Below the pieces are notes generated by a model. The model was not told where the DNA came from. It worked only from the letters and a program-made list of their open reading frames with translations, and did not search any database. This document shows positions 26,092-35,303 of a stretch of 64,000 nucleotides of DNA, piece by piece. The DNA lies in the NCBI RefSeq assembly GCF_017745275.1, contig NZ_JAGHZS010000009.1, positions 1-64,000 of the forward strand. The letters run 5' to 3'. This DNA comes from Chitinophaga sp. GTDB taxonomy: Bacteria > Bacteroidota > Bacteroidia > Chitinophagales > Chitinophagaceae. A program made the translations under genes and the position numbers. Numbering within the stretch: the first letter of the stretch is position 1; each line of letters begins with the position of its first letter.

Positions 26092-28011
26092 TTATTTGGC
26101 TTCGGCGCCTTGCTCCTTATACTGTCTTTCCTCGTAAGAACTGCACTGCTGATCTGGACTTACCCGCAATCCGGCCTCCATTTTTCTGATATCCCGGTTA
26201 TTTATGCCAAAGGCCTGGTATACGATATCGGCGTGGCATTATTCTTTACCATCGCTTACGCTTTTTATCTGCTGATATTACCACAGCGACTCAACAACAC
26301 CTTATTCAACCGGCTATTCACCTACATCGGCTCCTTCCTGGCACTGATGATCCTTATATTTTCCTTCTTTGCAGAATTCACTTTCTGGGGAGAATATGCA
26401 GGCCGCTTCGACTTTATAGCAGTAGATTATCTCATCTACACGTATGAAGTCATCAGCAATATCAACGAATCGTATCCACTGCCCCTGCTGATAGGTGGTG
26501 TATTGCTGTTTACCTTACTGCTCACCTGGGGCCTGGCCCGGCGCGGCAACTTCCGCCGGAGCTTTCAATCCAATACTTCTTTCGGAAAAAGACTCGTCAC
26601 CTTTGCTATACTCCTCGGGTTATTGTTGCTGCATACCTTTCTGATCAGCAATACCTGGGCGGAACAAAGTAAAAACCGCTATGCACAGGAACTCTCGAAA
26701 GCAGGCGTATACTCTTTTGTATCTGCCTACCTGAACAATGAACTGGCATACGATAAATACTATTTACTGGAAGATAACAGCCGGGCCTTTGACCGCATGC
26801 GCACCCTGCTGCAATCGCCGGATAGCCACTACCTGGAAAACGGTAATAGTATACTCAGAAGCATTACAGATACAACAGCACATGTAACACCCAACGTAAT
26901 CATGGTGACTATTGAAAGCTTCAGCGCTGACTTCATGACACGCTTCGGTAATACACAACATATCACGCCCATACTCGACAGCATCGCCAAAGAAGGAATC
27001 CTGTTTACCAATATGTACGCCACCGGGACCCGTACCGTGAGAGGCATGGAAGCCCTTTCCCTGGCCGTTCCACCTACACCGGGGCAAAGTATTGTACGCC
27101 GCAAAAACAACGAAGGACTGTTTTCGATTGGACAAATCTTTGAACAGGCCGGCTATGAAAGTACCTTCTTCTATGGCGGCGACGGGTACTTCGATAACAT
27201 GAACAAATTTTTTGGCAACAACGGCTACGACATCACTGATCGCCTGCGCAATAAGTTTGTACACGACGAAATTACCACTACACGTACCAACATACCAGAC
27301 AGTGAAGTGCATTTTGAAAACGCCTGGGGCATCTGCGACGAGGATATTTATAACGCTGCCATCAAAAGCGCAGACGCCAAATATGCCGCCGGAAAGCCGT
27401 TCTACGACTTCATCATGACCACTTCCAACCACCGCCCTTACACTTACCCTTCCGGTAAAATTGATATCCCATCCGGTACCAGCCGTGAAGGCGCCGTGAA
27501 ATACACCGACTACGCCATCGGCGAGTTCCTGAAAAACATCCGCACCAGGCCCTGGTTTAAAAATACCATCGTCATCTTTGTGGCCGACCATTGTGCCAGC
27601 AGCGCCGGCAAAAATGAAATTGAAATCAGTAAATATCATATCCCCTGCATTGTGTACAATGCACCAGGTACAGCACCACAGGAAATCAGCGCCATGTGCT
27701 CCCAGATCGATATTTACCCAACCCTGCTGGGCTTACTGCATTGGAGCTACAATAGCAAGCTCTATGGTAAAAATGTACTGGAACCGGGTTATCAGCCACG
27801 TGCCATGATCAGCACATATCAGAAGCTGGGCTACCTGGAACCAGGCAAACTGCTTATCCTCAGCCCACAACAAAAAGCACAATGCTTCAACTGGAATGAG
27901 GCCCGCAATGAACAGCACCCTGCCCCCATGGACAGTGTCCTGCTCAAAAACAGTATCGCCAACTATCAAACGGCTTACTTCCTGTTTAAAAACGGAGGCA
28001 TGAAAAAATAA
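26062..28011 (+). CDS. LtaS-like phosphoglycerol transferase (sulfatase fold)
   Basis: A 649-residue inner-membrane protein with about five N-terminal transmembrane helices (residues 10-200) and an extracytoplasmic alkaline-phosphatase/sulfatase domain. Metal-site features are Glu285 (VTIESFS), the probable nucleophile Thr325 (GTRTVRG) and Asp509-His510 (VADHCAS). Relatives make lipoteichoic acid in Gram-positives and transfer phosphoglycerol or phosphoethanolamine to glycans or lipids in Gram-negatives. Modification of an envelope glycan or lipid is inferred here. A nested inverted repeat brackets its start. Confidence 0.9.
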   Translation: MKFAKNRYAVLFGFGALLLILSFLVRTALLIWTYPQSGLHFSDIPVIYAKGLVYDIGVALFFTIAYAFYLLILPQRLNNTLFNRLFTYIGSFLALMILIFSFFAEFTFWGEYAGRFDFIAVDYLIYTYEVISNINESYPLPLLIGGVLLFTLLLTWGLARRGNFRRSFQSNTSFGKRLVTFAILLGLLLLHTFLISNTWAEQSKNRYAQELSKAGVYSFVSAYLNNELAYDKYYLLEDNSRAFDRMRTLLQSPDSHYLENGNSILRSITDTTAHVTPNVIMVTIESFSADFMTRFGNTQHITPILDSIAKEGILFTNMYATGTRTVRGMEALSLAVPPTPGQSIVRRKNNEGLFSIGQIFEQAGYESTFFYGGDGYFDNMNKFFGNNGYDITDRLRNKFVHDEITTTRTNIPDSEVHFENAWGICDEDIYNAAIKSADAKYAAGKPFYDFIMTTSNHRPYTYPSGKIDIPSGTSREGAVKYTDYAIGEFLKNIRTRPWFKNTIVIFVADHCASSAGKNEIEISKYHIPCIVYNAPGTAPQEISAMCSQIDIYPTLLGLLHWSYNSKLYGKNVLEPGYQPRAMISTYQKLGYLEPGKLLILSPQQKAQCFNWNEARNEQHPAPMDSVLLKNSIANYQTAYFLFKNGGMKK

Positions 28012-28035
28012 ATACAGCGGCGTATATGTCACGCG

Positions 28036-28169
28036 AAGGAGCAAAGAAGATCAGCGCGAATTTTAAGCCCGCAAAGTGAGTAGATTATATCATTTATCCC
28101 GGTTTGTGGGTATAATATAATCTACTCACTTTGCGGGCTTAAAATTCGCGCTGATCTTCTTTGCTCCTT
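28036..28169. repeat. Long palindrome with perfect 55-bp arms
   Basis: Arms 28036-28090 and 28115-28169 are exact reverse complements around a 24-bp loop. Outside, GCAAAG-like units continue on the right (CTTTGCCCCTTTGCGTG). It lies 24 bp after the LtaS-like stop and fills much of the gap before the hybrid kinase. Transcribed RNA would form a very long hairpin. It is unrelated in sequence to the heptad palindromes but shares size and 3'-end location. The rest of the gap (28170-28391) is AT-rich with no recognised feature. Confidence 0.9.
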
Positions 28170-28391
28170 TGCCCCTTTGCGTGAAAATATACTTTAAAAT
28201 TTCAGCTTATTTCTGCACATTATTCCCTAAATTTATTTTTCCGGTATTCTTAAGGACTGCTTACTACCCACCGGGCACGCATAATCTGGCCTCTTTTAAG
28301 TTGCATTCAAGCGATGTATAGCAACCCTGTCACTTGTTGATAGCTATACCTTATTGAAACTGCAACCGGAACAATAAAATTGATATTATTC

Positions 28392-30854
28392 ATGCTGGCT
28401 ACCGCTTTTACAGATCCCTTTCGTGATGATCCTGCCAACGGGGAACTGAAAAACAGTGGGCAAGGAGATGAACAAAATATACAACAGTCGCTACTGGACA
28501 TCATTGGTCGTATACATGTTGATTTTCCCGCTTGTCATCACGTGTCCGAAGCATATGAACGCCTGCTGCCCGCTTTACTTTCACTATTGCAGGGCACACA
28601 TGGCTTTATAGGAGAAGTCAGCAAAAGCAGGGACGGCGGCATCCGATTACAGCCACTCGCCATCAGTAATTCCCTGCCCGAAAGCGAATGGAGCGTGGTA
28701 ACGGCCCTGCAGGAAGTGGCGCATACCGGCCAATCACAAATCAGCAAAATCAACAATACCACAACTTTTATCGGCCTGCCGGTAATCTTCCAGCAGGAAA
28801 TACTGGTAGTGATCGGGGTGGTGAGTACAACCACTGTTTATACGAAAGATACCATTCATTTCCTGCAGCCACTCCTGCAGGTACTGGGATTTCAACACGT
28901 GAATGCACAAGCCGTTCGCCACTATCAGCAACTGAAACAACAACATGCTATCCAACAATCAGAATGGGAAGCATTGATGCTGACGCTCGATGATATTGTG
29001 TTTGAGATGGACGACCAGAAAACCTTTACCAAAGTATGGTGTAGCCAGGAAAGCCTGCTGTTTCGCCCAAGGGAAGAAGTAATAGGTAAAACCATTTCCG
29101 AAGTGCTCGGTCACCACGCCATGGCTTTTAATCGCCTGGCGGATAAAATTCTCCGGACAGGAGAAACACAGCAATATATTTATCCCGATATCCGGCAGGG
29201 CCTCGAACATTGGTATGAAATAAAAATGGCGCTGATCAAAAGCCCTGGCCCGAAACGCATCTTCATCCTGATCCGGAATATTTCTGCCAGGGAAAGACAG
29301 CACATTGGCTACCAGCAGGCACAATCGGAGCTCAAACGGAGTAACCAGTTATTGGGTATTTGTCAGCAAATGGGAAAAATGGGCGGCTGGGAATTCAATG
29401 TAGTTACCGGGGAAATATACTGGACCAAGGAAATATATGCCTTGAGAGAAGTCCCTCCCGGTTATCCTATTACGTTGCAGGGGGCTGCCAGTTTCTATCA
29501 TCCCGATGATCAACCCATGTTCAATGCCGCCAAAGAACGCCTCTTCAACGAACAAATTCCTTTCGACCTGGAAATACGGCAGATTTCAGCCAAAGGTAAA
29601 GAAACATGGGTACGCTCAGTAGGCAAACCGGTATTCAATAGCAACGGCCAACTGACCCATTTCCGGGGCATTATCATGGATATCACTGATAAGAAAGATA
29701 ACGAACTGGCGCTCACCAACGCCAGGGATAATGCACAAAAAGCCGCACAGGCGAGAAGTGAATTTTTATCGGTGATGAGCCACGAAATCCGCACACCGCT
29801 GAATGCGATTATTGGCATCGCCAATATCCTCGAAGGTAGCACCGTACCGGAAGGCGCGGATATCATACCGAGTTTGCAATTCTCCGCCAACCACCTGTTG
29901 GGCCTGATCAATGATATTCTCGATTTCAGCAAAATGGAATCCGGAAAAATTGAGTTGGAGAAAATTCATTTCGATCTCACCAGGTTGGTGCAAGGCATTA
30001 GCAACAATTATCTGCCATTAACAAAAAATAAAGGCATTGCCTTTTACACCCACATCGATAAACGGCTGCCAGCCCAGGTTACAGGCGATCCTGTCCGGTT
30101 GTCGCAGATCCTTAATAACCTGCTCAGCAACGCCATCAAATTTACCAAAGAAGGCAGCGTCACCATATCCGTGCACCAGGAAGCCATTACCCATAACAAC
30201 TGCCGGATTTCATTCCAGGTAAAAGATACCGGCATCGGTATCGTTCCGGAAATGCACGACAAAATATTTGAAACCTTTGTACAGGAAGATTCCGCTACTA
30301 CCCGCCACCATGGCGGAACAGGGCTGGGACTTGCCATCACTAAAAAACTGGTCACCTTGCACAACAGCGACATTACATTGGATAGCAAAAAAAATGAAGG
30401 CACGTCCTTCCGCTTTGAAGTAGAGTTCCCCGTGCCGGAAACGGATGCTAATCAGAGCCACCAACAAGCAATACATGCCCCCGGCTTCCTCGAAGGAATG
30501 CGCCTGCTCGTAGTGGAAGATAATGCCATCAATATCCGCATCATTGGCCTGCAACTGAAAAAATCGGGCGTTACTATCGTGAATGCCAGCAATGGCCGGC
30601 AGGCCCTGGAAAAAATGCAGGAGCAATCTTTCGATGGTGTGGTACTCGATCTGCATATGCCGGAAATGAATGGCTATGCCACCATTCCACATATCCAACA
30701 CCTGCAACCCCAGGCGTTCATTATTGTGCTAACCGCCGACGTAATGCCCGAAGTAAAAGAACGCCTCGCCCTATTGCAGGTAAAAGATATGCTGCCAAAG
30801 CCATATGCAGCGGAAGATCTGCTGCGGATGCTGGCGCAATACCGCAAAGAATGA
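28392..30854 (+). CDS. Hybrid sensor histidine kinase with receiver domain
   Basis: An 820-residue cytosolic kinase with no transmembrane helix. Order: GAF-like N-terminal domain (about 45-175), a PAS domain (about 195-310), a second PAS/PAC (about 325-435), HisKA with phospho-acceptor His464 (SVMSHEIRTPLNAI), ATPase domain (N-box LNNLLSNAIKFT, G-box GTGLGLAITKKL), and a receiver with phospho-site Asp753 (VVLDLHMPEMNGY). The chosen ATG is four codons inside the longest frame, which opens with TTG. It may pass phosphate to a separate Hpt protein. No partner gene is adjacent, and bioA follows without obvious relation. Confidence 0.93.
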   Translation: MLATAFTDPFRDDPANGELKNSGQGDEQNIQQSLLDIIGRIHVDFPACHHVSEAYERLLPALLSLLQGTHGFIGEVSKSRDGGIRLQPLAISNSLPESEWSVVTALQEVAHTGQSQISKINNTTTFIGLPVIFQQEILVVIGVVSTTTVYTKDTIHFLQPLLQVLGFQHVNAQAVRHYQQLKQQHAIQQSEWEALMLTLDDIVFEMDDQKTFTKVWCSQESLLFRPREEVIGKTISEVLGHHAMAFNRLADKILRTGETQQYIYPDIRQGLEHWYEIKMALIKSPGPKRIFILIRNISARERQHIGYQQAQSELKRSNQLLGICQQMGKMGGWEFNVVTGEIYWTKEIYALREVPPGYPITLQGAASFYHPDDQPMFNAAKERLFNEQIPFDLEIRQISAKGKETWVRSVGKPVFNSNGQLTHFRGIIMDITDKKDNELALTNARDNAQKAAQARSEFLSVMSHEIRTPLNAIIGIANILEGSTVPEGADIIPSLQFSANHLLGLINDILDFSKMESGKIELEKIHFDLTRLVQGISNNYLPLTKNKGIAFYTHIDKRLPAQVTGDPVRLSQILNNLLSNAIKFTKEGSVTISVHQEAITHNNCRISFQVKDTGIGIVPEMHDKIFETFVQEDSATTRHHGGTGLGLAITKKLVTLHNSDITLDSKKNEGTSFRFEVEFPVPETDANQSHQQAIHAPGFLEGMRLLVVEDNAINIRIIGLQLKKSGVTIVNASNGRQALEKMQEQSFDGVVLDLHMPEMNGYATIPHIQHLQPQAFIIVLTADVMPEVKERLALLQVKDMLPKPYAAEDLLRMLAQYRKE

Positions 30855-30896
30855 CGTCTTTTGTAGTACCTTCGCGGCTGCACAAAAGCCAACAAT

Positions 30897-32174
30897 ATGC
30901 AAACATCTTCTTTGTCGGCCCGCGACCTCGACGTGATCTGGCATCCATATACACAAATGCAAACAGCGCCTGCTCCTATCGGCATTGTCCGCGGACAGGG
31001 CGCACTTCTTTTTGATGAACAAAACAATGCATACCTGGATGCTACTTCCAGCTGGTGGGTAAATATACACGGTCATGCACATCCGCATATTGCACAGCAA
31101 CTGGCCGCCCAGGCGCTGCAACTGGAACATTGCATCTTTGCCGGATACACACATCCGCCGGCAGTCAACCTCGCAGAACGTTTACTTAAAATACTGCCGG
31201 ATAATCAACGCCGCGTTTTCTATTCCGACAACGGATCTACTGCCATTGAAGTAGCGCTGAAAATGGCGATACAATACTGGGATAATAAAGGGATCCGCAA
31301 ACAGAAAATACTGGCGTTTAAAAACGCCTACCACGGCGATACCTTTGGGGCCATGAGCGTGAGCGGCAGAAGTGTGTTCACCCGCGTATTCGACGACCTT
31401 TTGTTTGATGTGCATTTCATTGATGTCCCCACCGCGGACAACATCTCCCAAATTATTAACACCATTGCAACGCTACAACCGGAAGATATCGCAGCATTTG
31501 TTTTTGAACCACTGCTGCAGGGTTCCGGTGGCATGATCATGTATGAGGCACTTGCATTTGAACAACTACTACAATATTGTGCAGGCCAGCAAATACTGCT
31601 CATTGCAGATGAAGTAATGACCGGCTTTGGCAGAACCGGGAAAAACTTCGCCATGGAATATGTGCACACACAGCCGGATATGATTTGTTTGTCCAAAGGA
31701 CTCACCGGCGGCAGTATGGCGCTGGGCGTTACCACTAGTACGGCTGCGGTATATGAAGCCTTTCTTTCCAACGACAAACTAAAAACTTTATTCCACGGTC
31801 ACTCCTTCACCGCAAATCCATTGGCCTGTACTGCTGCACTGGCCAGCCTGGATCTCTTTACAGATCCGGCCTGTGCGGCCAACCGGGAACGCATACACGA
31901 AAAGCACGCTGCTTTCCTGCAGGAACTGCAACAGGTCACTGTTATCAAAAACCCGCGACTGCTCGGTACCATTCTTGCGTTTGAAATTGTCACTGATAAC
32001 GCTGATGGCTACACGAATGCGTTGGCAGATCACCTGCACCGCTTCTTCCGGGAAAAAAGAATTATGCTGCGCCCACTGGGCAACACCCTTTATATACTGC
32101 CACCCTACTGCATCACCAACGAACAGCTGGACCAGGTATACAACAGTATCCGGGAACTGATACCCACATTGTAA
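30897..32174 (+). CDS. bioA: Adenosylmethionine-8-amino-7-oxononanoate aminotransferase
   Basis: A 425-residue class-III PLP aminotransferase. The N-terminal WHPYTQMQTAP segment is characteristic of BioA, the mid-region YHGDTFGAMSVSG matches the family, and the PLP lysine is Lys267 (CLSKGLTGG). It converts KAPA to DAPA using S-adenosylmethionine in biotin synthesis. No other bio gene is in the window, so the pathway is split or genes lie elsewhere. A TACCTTCG about 20 bp upstream may be a weak -7 box. A heptad palindrome starts at its stop codon. Confidence 0.95.
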   Translation: MQTSSLSARDLDVIWHPYTQMQTAPAPIGIVRGQGALLFDEQNNAYLDATSSWWVNIHGHAHPHIAQQLAAQALQLEHCIFAGYTHPPAVNLAERLLKILPDNQRRVFYSDNGSTAIEVALKMAIQYWDNKGIRKQKILAFKNAYHGDTFGAMSVSGRSVFTRVFDDLLFDVHFIDVPTADNISQIINTIATLQPEDIAAFVFEPLLQGSGGMIMYEALAFEQLLQYCAGQQILLIADEVMTGFGRTGKNFAMEYVHTQPDMICLSKGLTGGSMALGVTTSTAAVYEAFLSNDKLKTLFHGHSFTANPLACTAALASLDLFTDPACAANRERIHEKHAAFLQELQQVTVIKNPRLLGTILAFEIVTDNADGYTNALADHLHRFFREKRIMLRPLGNTLYILPPYCITNEQLDQVYNSIRELIPTL

Positions 32175-32293
32175 AAGCTGAAAGCATAAAGCATAAAGCA
32201 AAAAGCTATTGAAGCGAGTGATCAATGCGGATATTCGCAAAGTTCACTCGCTTCAATAGCTTTTTGCTTTATGCTTTATGCTTTATGCTTTAC
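32172..32293. repeat. Heptad palindrome copy 2
   Basis: Perfect 41-bp arms 32181-32221 and 32244-32284 flank a 22-bp loop. The arm reads AAAGCATAAAGCATAAAGCA then AAAAGCTATTGAAGCGAGTGA. Weaker pairing extends outward into the stop codons of both convergent genes (bioA and the DUF2911 gene). The core GAAGCGAGTGA differs from other copies on both arms together. Its position suggests a bidirectional terminator. Confidence 0.9.
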
Positions 32294-32784
32294 TTCACCG
32301 GTACAGAAATTTTAGTATCATCCCACTCAAACACTACGGCATTACCTGGTAATGTAAAGGTGAGTTTTTCTGTAGGTGTAGCCAATGGCTCGCGTTTTAC
32401 TTTCACCGCTACCACGTCTTCCCCTTTATTTTTTTCGTAATCATAAGCGCCCCACTGTCCCAGTTTACCATTGAGGATTACGGTCCAGATTTTAGGGTCC
32501 GGAATAGAGAACAGGGTGTAAGTACCAGCTTTTACAGGTTTACCACCAAAAATCACATCCTTGCTAAAAGTGATTTGGGTAGCTTCATCAGCACCGGTGC
32601 GCCATACCTTACCAAATGGCTCCAGGGTACCAAAAATTACACGGCCATTTTTAGAGGGTTGTCCGTAAACAACTTTAATACCGTTGGCTTCTGTTGTAAC
32701 GTGGGGGCTTTTACGCGGTTTTTCCTGTGCAAAAACGAGGCTGGTAACGGCCAAAAATAAGGTTGCCAAAAAGAAGTGTTTCAT
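32290..32784 (-). CDS. DUF2911-family exported protein
   Basis: A 164-residue protein with a signal peptide (MKHFFLATLFLAVTSLVFAQ). The mature part carries the DUF2911 pattern: SPHVTTEANGIKVVYGQPSKNGR, then GKVWRTGADEATQITFSKDV and AGTYTLFSIPD. The family is beta-rich and common in Bacteroidota; its function is not established. It is monocistronic by spacing, convergent with bioA across a heptad palindrome. Confidence 0.9.
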   Translation of the reverse strand: MKHFFLATLFLAVTSLVFAQEKPRKSPHVTTEANGIKVVYGQPSKNGRVIFGTLEPFGKVWRTGADEATQITFSKDVIFGGKPVKAGTYTLFSIPDPKIWTVILNGKLGQWGAYDYEKNKGEDVVAVKVKREPLATPTEKLTFTLPGNAVVFEWDDTKISVPVK

Positions 32785-32900
32785 TTTGTTAGTTTTTTCT
32801 GGAATAAGAAGAATTTTTCAAGAAAGCTTTATCCTTTAAATTAAGTCTTTAAATCCGTTGTAAACAAAAACATTGGGACCAATGGTAAAATAACTCCATA

Positions 32901-33431
32901 TTATTTCTTCTCACAGATATCGCTGAGCTTCGTCAACCCGCTTTCCATGGCGGGGCCATAAATCCGGTCGGTCACAAAGCCTCTTAACTTCCACCAGGGC
33001 AGCATACCCAGTTTAATTTCCATATGCCAGAATATCGCCGTACCGGTGCCGTCAGCAGTAGGTTTCAGCTCTATTCCGCCATGTACCGGCCTGGCGTTTT
33101 TAATGTCCAGCAGGTAATGTATGCCTTTGGCGGAATCGCTATCCAGGATGGTCACCTTGCCACTGCTTTCTTTACCATCCCAACTGTACCAGGCGCCGGT
33201 GCCGGTTGCCGGTGAAGAAAATACCAGGTTGGCGGTAGTATCAGGCCGGGTCCAGGGATTCCAGGATTCCCAGGCTTTCAGATCACCCACATGGGCATAT
33301 ACCACACTGATAGGCGCCCGGATCACACCGGTGCGTTCCACTACACCGGTAGAAGGAAACAATAATGACAACAAAAAAATCATACTACCCAGAATAACCA
33401 CACTGAGCACCAACAGCTTAATAAAACGCAT
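32901..33431 (-). CDS. SRPBCC-family protein with N-terminal membrane anchor
   Basis: A 176-residue protein with one N-terminal hydrophobic helix (about 5-25) followed by a START/Bet v1-like (SRPBCC) domain. The first strand and helix V-ERTGVIRAPISVVYAHVGDLKAWESWNPW is typical of polyketide-cyclase/dehydrase-like members, which bind hydrophobic ligands. The neighbouring gene 40 bp upstream encodes a second protein with the same layout and equivalent motifs, so they are a tandem duplicate. Ligand and partner are unknown. Confidence 0.85.
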   Translation of the reverse strand: MRFIKLLVLSVVILGSMIFLLSLLFPSTGVVERTGVIRAPISVVYAHVGDLKAWESWNPWTRPDTTANLVFSSPATGTGAWYSWDGKESSGKVTILDSDSAKGIHYLLDIKNARPVHGGIELKPTADGTGTAIFWHMEIKLGMLPWWKLRGFVTDRIYGPAMESGLTKLSDICEKK

Positions 33432-33471
33432 AAACAGAAATTACAGCCCACAAATGCATGCTCCGACATGC

Positions 33472-34008
33472 TTAAGATTTAGCGGATGATAACCGCTTTA
33501 TATTCTCCAATCCTTTTTCAAAATCTTTCCCAATCCACTTATCCATCATCAGCCCCATCACCTTGCGCAGCGGATGCTGCCCGGTATTACATACCATTCC
33601 CCAGGTAACCAGGGTGCCATTGGGAACGGCATCAAAGCGAAAATAGCCTTTGGCAACGCCCATAGCCATAAAATCATTGTCAGTAGCAATATATTGGTCT
33701 TCCCTCGATTCTGTGATCGCCATATGCCCCCGGCCTACGTTGCGGCTGTTGCTTTCCCAACTATATCCCGCACCTACCCCGCTCTCCTTCTCACCATACG
33801 TAATACGGGTGGCAGGGTCCAGCTCTTTCCAGGGCGACCATAACTCCCAGTTACGGATTACATTCACCAACGGGAAAATAACCCCGGCAGCCGCCGGCAT
33901 TACCAGGGAACGCTCCACTTTAACAGTGGGCGACAGGAAAAAACTGAAAATGAAAAGCCCCAGCACAAGGACGATAAATGCACCCAGAATAATAAAAAAG
34001 GCTTGCAT
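33472..34008 (-). CDS. SRPBCC-family protein, paralogue of the downstream gene
   Basis: A 178-residue protein with an N-terminal transmembrane helix (MQAFFIILGAFIVLVLGLF) and an SRPBCC domain. It shares with its neighbour the sequence of events VERS-V-PA-V-P-V-N---WE-W-PW and the ends ...LG or GMVCNTGQHPLRKVMGLMMDKWIG versus KLGMLPWWKLRGFVTDRIYG. The ATG at 34008 puts the anchor at the very N-terminus; an in-frame ATG eight codons upstream is also possible. It lies 41 bp downstream of the ABC-2 permease and may be cotranscribed with it. Confidence 0.83.
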   Translation of the reverse strand: MQAFFIILGAFIVLVLGLFIFSFFLSPTVKVERSLVMPAAAGVIFPLVNVIRNWELWSPWKELDPATRITYGEKESGVGAGYSWESNSRNVGRGHMAITESREDQYIATDNDFMAMGVAKGYFRFDAVPNGTLVTWGMVCNTGQHPLRKVMGLMMDKWIGKDFEKGLENIKRLSSAKS

Positions 34009-34049
34009 CTGACTGGATTTTAGATAGCACAAAGCTAAATAAAATCAGG

Positions 34050-35156
34050 CTACTCCCATTTGAATACTTTCACGGCTACCGCATACACGACTATGCCCCA
34101 TAAGGTCAAAATAGCAATATCCCAGCCCACATGCCACAAATGCTGCCCTTCAAAGGCCACTTTACGTAACGCATCTATCAGGTAAGTGAGCGGCATTATT
34201 TTACAGATAGGCTGCAACCAGCCCGGGAAAGAATCAATTGGAAAGAAAGTACCCGCCAGCAGGAACTGTGGTAAAGTAACAATATTGGCCAACGGTGGAA
34301 TGGTGCTTTCATTCTTCGCCAAACTACTCACCACGAAGCCGAAGCCCATAAATACCAGCAAGCCAAATACAGACAACACCAGCATTTCCAAGAAAGTAGC
34401 GAAACCATGTACCAGTGTAAAGCCAAAGGCAAAATGCCCCAGCGCAATAATCACAACAGAGCTGATCAACTGGAAAATCATCCGGCTCAACGCCTCTGCC
34501 AGTACAATGTAGGTACGTTTGATCGGCGTAGCAAAGAAACGCTTGAGTACCAGCGTTTGACGCATATTATAAAACAGGAAGGCAGTGCCAAATACGGCAG
34601 CACTCATAAGGGCAAAGCCCAGTTGTCCCGGTAAAATAAAGTCGATAGTCTTAAATTCACGTCCGGGGATCTCTGTTTGCTTGAAAACAGCCACAGAGGG
34701 ACGTTTATAACTTACATCATCCAGCTGGGTGGTCACACTTTTCAATATCCCCATCAGGATCATTTTCTTGCCGGCATCGGAAGCAGTAGAAGTACGGACA
34801 TTGATTTCGTAATGTTGTATGGAGTCGGCACCCGGCACTGGTACTATATTCAAAATGGCTACCAGTCTGCCTTTCTTCAGATCATCCTCCATTTCGGCAG
34901 CTGGCTGGGTGGTCACCAGCTTCAGGGTTGATACATGCGACAAAGCCTGGTAAAAGCCAGTGTTGATATCCGTTTGACGATCTATCCCCACTTTTACAGA
35001 AACAGAACCTCCTCCAATAAACCCAAACACCAGGATAAATACCAGTGGGAACCCCAAACTAAACACCACGGCGGAAGGACTGCGGAATATACCCCTTAAA
35101 CTTCCTTTCGTAATAGCCAACATGGCCCTCAACTGATTGTACTTAGCTCCTTTCAT
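34050..35156 (-). CDS. ABC-2 type transporter permease
   Basis: A 368-residue inner-membrane permease. One helix near residues 25-47 is followed by a large extracytoplasmic domain (about 50-170) and five C-terminal helices, with the ABC-2 loop LPQFLLAGTFFPIDSFPGWLQPICKIMPLTYLIDALRK around 295-333. It resembles daunorubicin- or YhhJ-type exporters. No ATP-binding subunit is encoded nearby, so it must use one from elsewhere. The start at MKGAKYNQ was chosen because sequence upstream is the heptad palindrome, whose arms happen to stay open in this frame. Confidence 0.88.
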   Translation of the reverse strand: MKGAKYNQLRAMLAITKGSLRGIFRSPSAVVFSLGFPLVFILVFGFIGGGSVSVKVGIDRQTDINTGFYQALSHVSTLKLVTTQPAAEMEDDLKKGRLVAILNIVPVPGADSIQHYEINVRTSTASDAGKKMILMGILKSVTTQLDDVSYKRPSVAVFKQTEIPGREFKTIDFILPGQLGFALMSAAVFGTAFLFYNMRQTLVLKRFFATPIKRTYIVLAEALSRMIFQLISSVVIIALGHFAFGFTLVHGFATFLEMLVLSVFGLLVFMGFGFVVSSLAKNESTIPPLANIVTLPQFLLAGTFFPIDSFPGWLQPICKIMPLTYLIDALRKVAFEGQHLWHVGWDIAILTLWGIVVYAVAVKVFKWE

Positions 35157-35198
35157 CCTTTTTCTAAAGTTGCAGGCAAAACTACAATAAAAAAGGAG

Positions 35199-35294
35199 AA
35201 AGCATAAAGCAGAAAGCAAAAAGCTATTGTCGCGAATGACCAATACGCTTTAATCATTCGCGACAATAGCTTTTTGCTTTCTGCCTTATGCTTT
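35199..35294. repeat. Heptad palindrome copy 3
   Basis: Arms of 41 bp (35199-35239 and 35254-35294) have one mismatch and a short 14-bp loop. The left arm is heptads AGCATAA, AGCAGAA, AGCAAAA, cap AGCTATT, then GTCGCGAATGA. It begins 9 bp beyond the sppA stop and lies upstream of the ABC-2 permease start, so it separates two genes on the same strand. Confidence 0.9.
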
Positions 35295-35303
35295 CAGCTC
35301 CTT

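Noticed and set aside
35157..35243. N-terminal extension of the ABC-2 permease reading into the heptad palindrome
   Set aside because: The extra residues come from the repeat arm, which is open in this frame because its 7-bp units lack stops; similar peptides appear from the same arms at other copies. The internal ATG gives the normal permease start.
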